From an uncultured Lachnospiraceae bacterium (GTDB taxonomy: Bacteria; Bacillota; Clostridia; Lachnospirales; Lachnospiraceae), in assembly GCA_910579285.1 (NCBI GenBank), contig CAJTTT010000001.1, positions 205,915-269,914 on the forward strand: DNA of 64,000 bases, in the 5' to 3' direction. Shown here piece by piece: positions 62,814 to 64,000 of the stretch. The notes under the pieces were generated by a model. It did not search any database, had not been told where the DNA came from, and saw only the letters and a list, made by a program, of their open reading frames with translations. Positions within the stretch are counted from its first letter, which is position 1. The number at the start of each line of letters is the position of its first letter. The position numbers and the translations under genes were made by a program.

Positions 62814-64000
62814 ATGAGCAACAATAAAATCAGTGATGTTGGAATCAATATAGCAGAAAAAGCGACTGTCATTTGGAATGTGGCAGATATGCTTCGGGGA
62901 CCGTTCAAGCCGCATGAATATGGACTTGTTATTTTACCTATGACAGTGGTCAAGAGATTTCACGACTGTTTACTTCCTACGCATGATAATGTGCTTGCGC
63001 AGTATGAAAAAGTGAAGCATTTGGCGGTCATTGACGGTTTTTTGACGCGAGCATCAGGCTATCAGTTTTATAATACAAGCAAATTTACATTTGAGACGCT
63101 TCTGGCTGATCCTGATAATATAGAGACGAATTTTAAAGACTATTTGGCAAAGTTTTCTACAAATGCGCAGGATGTTCTTTCTAAGTTTGATTTTGATAAT
63201 ATCATCAAGAGAATGGTGGAGAGCAATACACTGTATCTGATTATTAAAGAGTTTCATTCTGAAAAAGGATATTTGGGTGCGGATAAAATCAGCGCTGTGG
63301 ATTGCGGTTATATTTTTGAAGATCTGGTGCGCCGTTTTTCAGAGTCCTTTGGAGAGGAAGCAGGAGCGCATTTTACCAGCAGGGATATTATTTACCTTAT
63401 GACGGATTTGCTGCTTGCGGATGCCAATTTAGACACAGGCGGAATGACAGTCTATGATATGACGATGGGAACATCTCAGATGCTTTCCTGTATGGAAGAG
63501 AGAATCCACGATTTGAACAGCGATATAGAAGTTACTTGCTTTGGGCAGGAGTTTAATCCGTCTACTTATGCGATTGCAAAAGCGGATATGATGATTCGTG
63601 GTGGCGATCCCGACAATATGCGGTTCGGAGATACTTTGTCAGACGATCAGTTTGCAGGATTTACCTTTGATTACTGTATTTCTAATCCGCCTTTTGGAAT
63701 TGACTGGAAACGCGAACAGAAAAAGGTGGAAGAAGAAGCTGCAAGAGGAGAACAGGGCAGATTTGCGCCCGGACTTCCTAAAATCAGTGATGGGCAGCAG
63801 TTGTTTGTGTTAAATGGGCTTTCCAAACTTGCATCGAATGGGAAAATGGCAATTATACAAAATGGCTCTCCGTTATTTTCAGGAGATGCCGGAAGCGGTT
63901 CGTCAGAGATCAGAAGATATATTTTGGAAAATGACTGGCTGGATTGTATCGTGCAGCTTTCCACGGATATGTTTATGAATACGGGCATCAGTACATATAT
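62814..64000 (+). CDS. hsdM: Type I restriction-modification methylase HsdM, 3' end cut by the window
   Basis: ATG 62814 follows ACAGGAG; 395 codons are open to the window edge. The N-terminal helical domain starts with ISDVGINIAEKATVIWNVAD. The SAM motif I is YDMTMGTSQMLSC and motif IV is ISNPPFGIDWKRE, the signature of N6-adenine methylases; ISDGQQLFVLNGL and GDAGSGSSEIRRYILEND match one HsdM subtype of Firmicutes. hsdS and hsdR are expected downstream. The gene is visibly more AT-rich than its neighbours, in keeping with transfer. The 132-base gap before it holds no clear terminator. Confidence 0.93.
   Translation, partial: MSNNKISDVGINIAEKATVIWNVADMLRGPFKPHEYGLVILPMTVVKRFHDCLLPTHDNVLAQYEKVKHLAVIDGFLTRASGYQFYNTSKFTFETLLADPDNIETNFKDYLAKFSTNAQDVLSKFDFDNIIKRMVESNTLYLIIKEFHSEKGYLGADKISAVDCGYIFEDLVRRFSESFGEEAGAHFTSRDIIYLMTDLLLADANLDTGGMTVYDMTMGTSQMLSCMEERIHDLNSDIEVTCFGQEFNPSTYAIAKADMMIRGGDPDNMRFGDTLSDDQFAGFTFDYCISNPPFGIDWKREQKKVEEEAARGEQGRFAPGLPKISDGQQLFVLNGLSKLASNGKMAIIQNGSPLFSGDAGSGSSEIRRYILENDWLDCIVQLSTDMFMNTGISTY

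Overview
The window reads as about 64 kb of chromosome from a spore-forming, low-to-mid GC Gram-positive anaerobe, most likely a gut member of the Lachnospiraceae (Clostridia). The reasons are spoVG and spoVT, the glgC-glgD pair, a DnaD/DnaI-type primosome gene pair, strong AAGGAGG ribosome binding sites, Gram-positive surface proteins with signal peptides, and the style of the small conserved hypothetical proteins. I see no rRNA, tRNA, CRISPR array, prophage or insertion sequence.

Layout. 1-6.5 kb: F1Fo ATP synthase operon atpB(partial)-E-F-H-A-G-D-C; the c subunit carries a sodium-type ion-binding signature. 6.6-17.6 kb: a chemoreceptor, a conserved hypothetical, a membrane-anchored protein with a C39-like tail, a HAD phosphatase, and a large secreted transglutaminase-like surface protein whose signal peptide is one frame away from its body. 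17.6-23.4 kb (minus strand): queT with a preQ1-I type leader, prs, a DnaI-like helicase loader, a DnaD-like protein and murC. 23.6-31.2 kb (plus): glgC-glgD, spoVG, a 63-residue protein, pth, mfd. 31.4-38.5 kb: a GH13 glucosidase, a GGDEF protein, a PfkB-family 1-phosphofructokinase, a LytTR regulator with its GHKL kinase, a coiled-coil protein and a 33-codon small gene. 38.8-42.5 kb: alpha/beta hydrolase, membrane-anchored Mur ligase and Ddl. 42.6-45.1 kb (minus): AEC permease, carbonic anhydrase, nitroreductase. 45.2-50.1 kb: an unusual leader followed by a 1483-residue surface protein. 50.2-56 kb: spoVT, pncB, then GH4 glucosidase and LacI regulator (minus) divergent from a BadF-type sugar kinase. 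56.1-62.7 kb: VTC-domain polyphosphate polymerase, DUF4956 membrane protein, CotH kinase, secreted repeat protein and an OmpR/HK pair in one tightly packed operon. From 62.8 kb: a type I restriction-modification methylase running off the window.

The most unusual find is at 45281-45621. A short ORF with a strong ribosome binding site consists mostly of 11 copies of the pentamer GCCAA. In the copy number seen here it stops at 45362. Any change that is not a multiple of three copies would put it in one of two other frames, both of which run into or through an 18-bp terminator-like hairpin (45430-45484) just ahead of the surface-protein gene. The arrangement suggests slipped-strand phase variation of a leader peptide, with ribosome traffic deciding whether the hairpin forms, and so whether the surface protein is transcribed. 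This is an inference from sequence only.

Other points worth a look are the frameshift in the 12.3-17.6 kb surface gene, the two-structure queT leader, the VTC/DUF4956/CotH/two-component operon, the hydrolase/Mur-ligase/Ddl trio, the unlisted 33-codon gene at 38418, and inverted repeats that overlap promoters of glgC and of the VTC operon.
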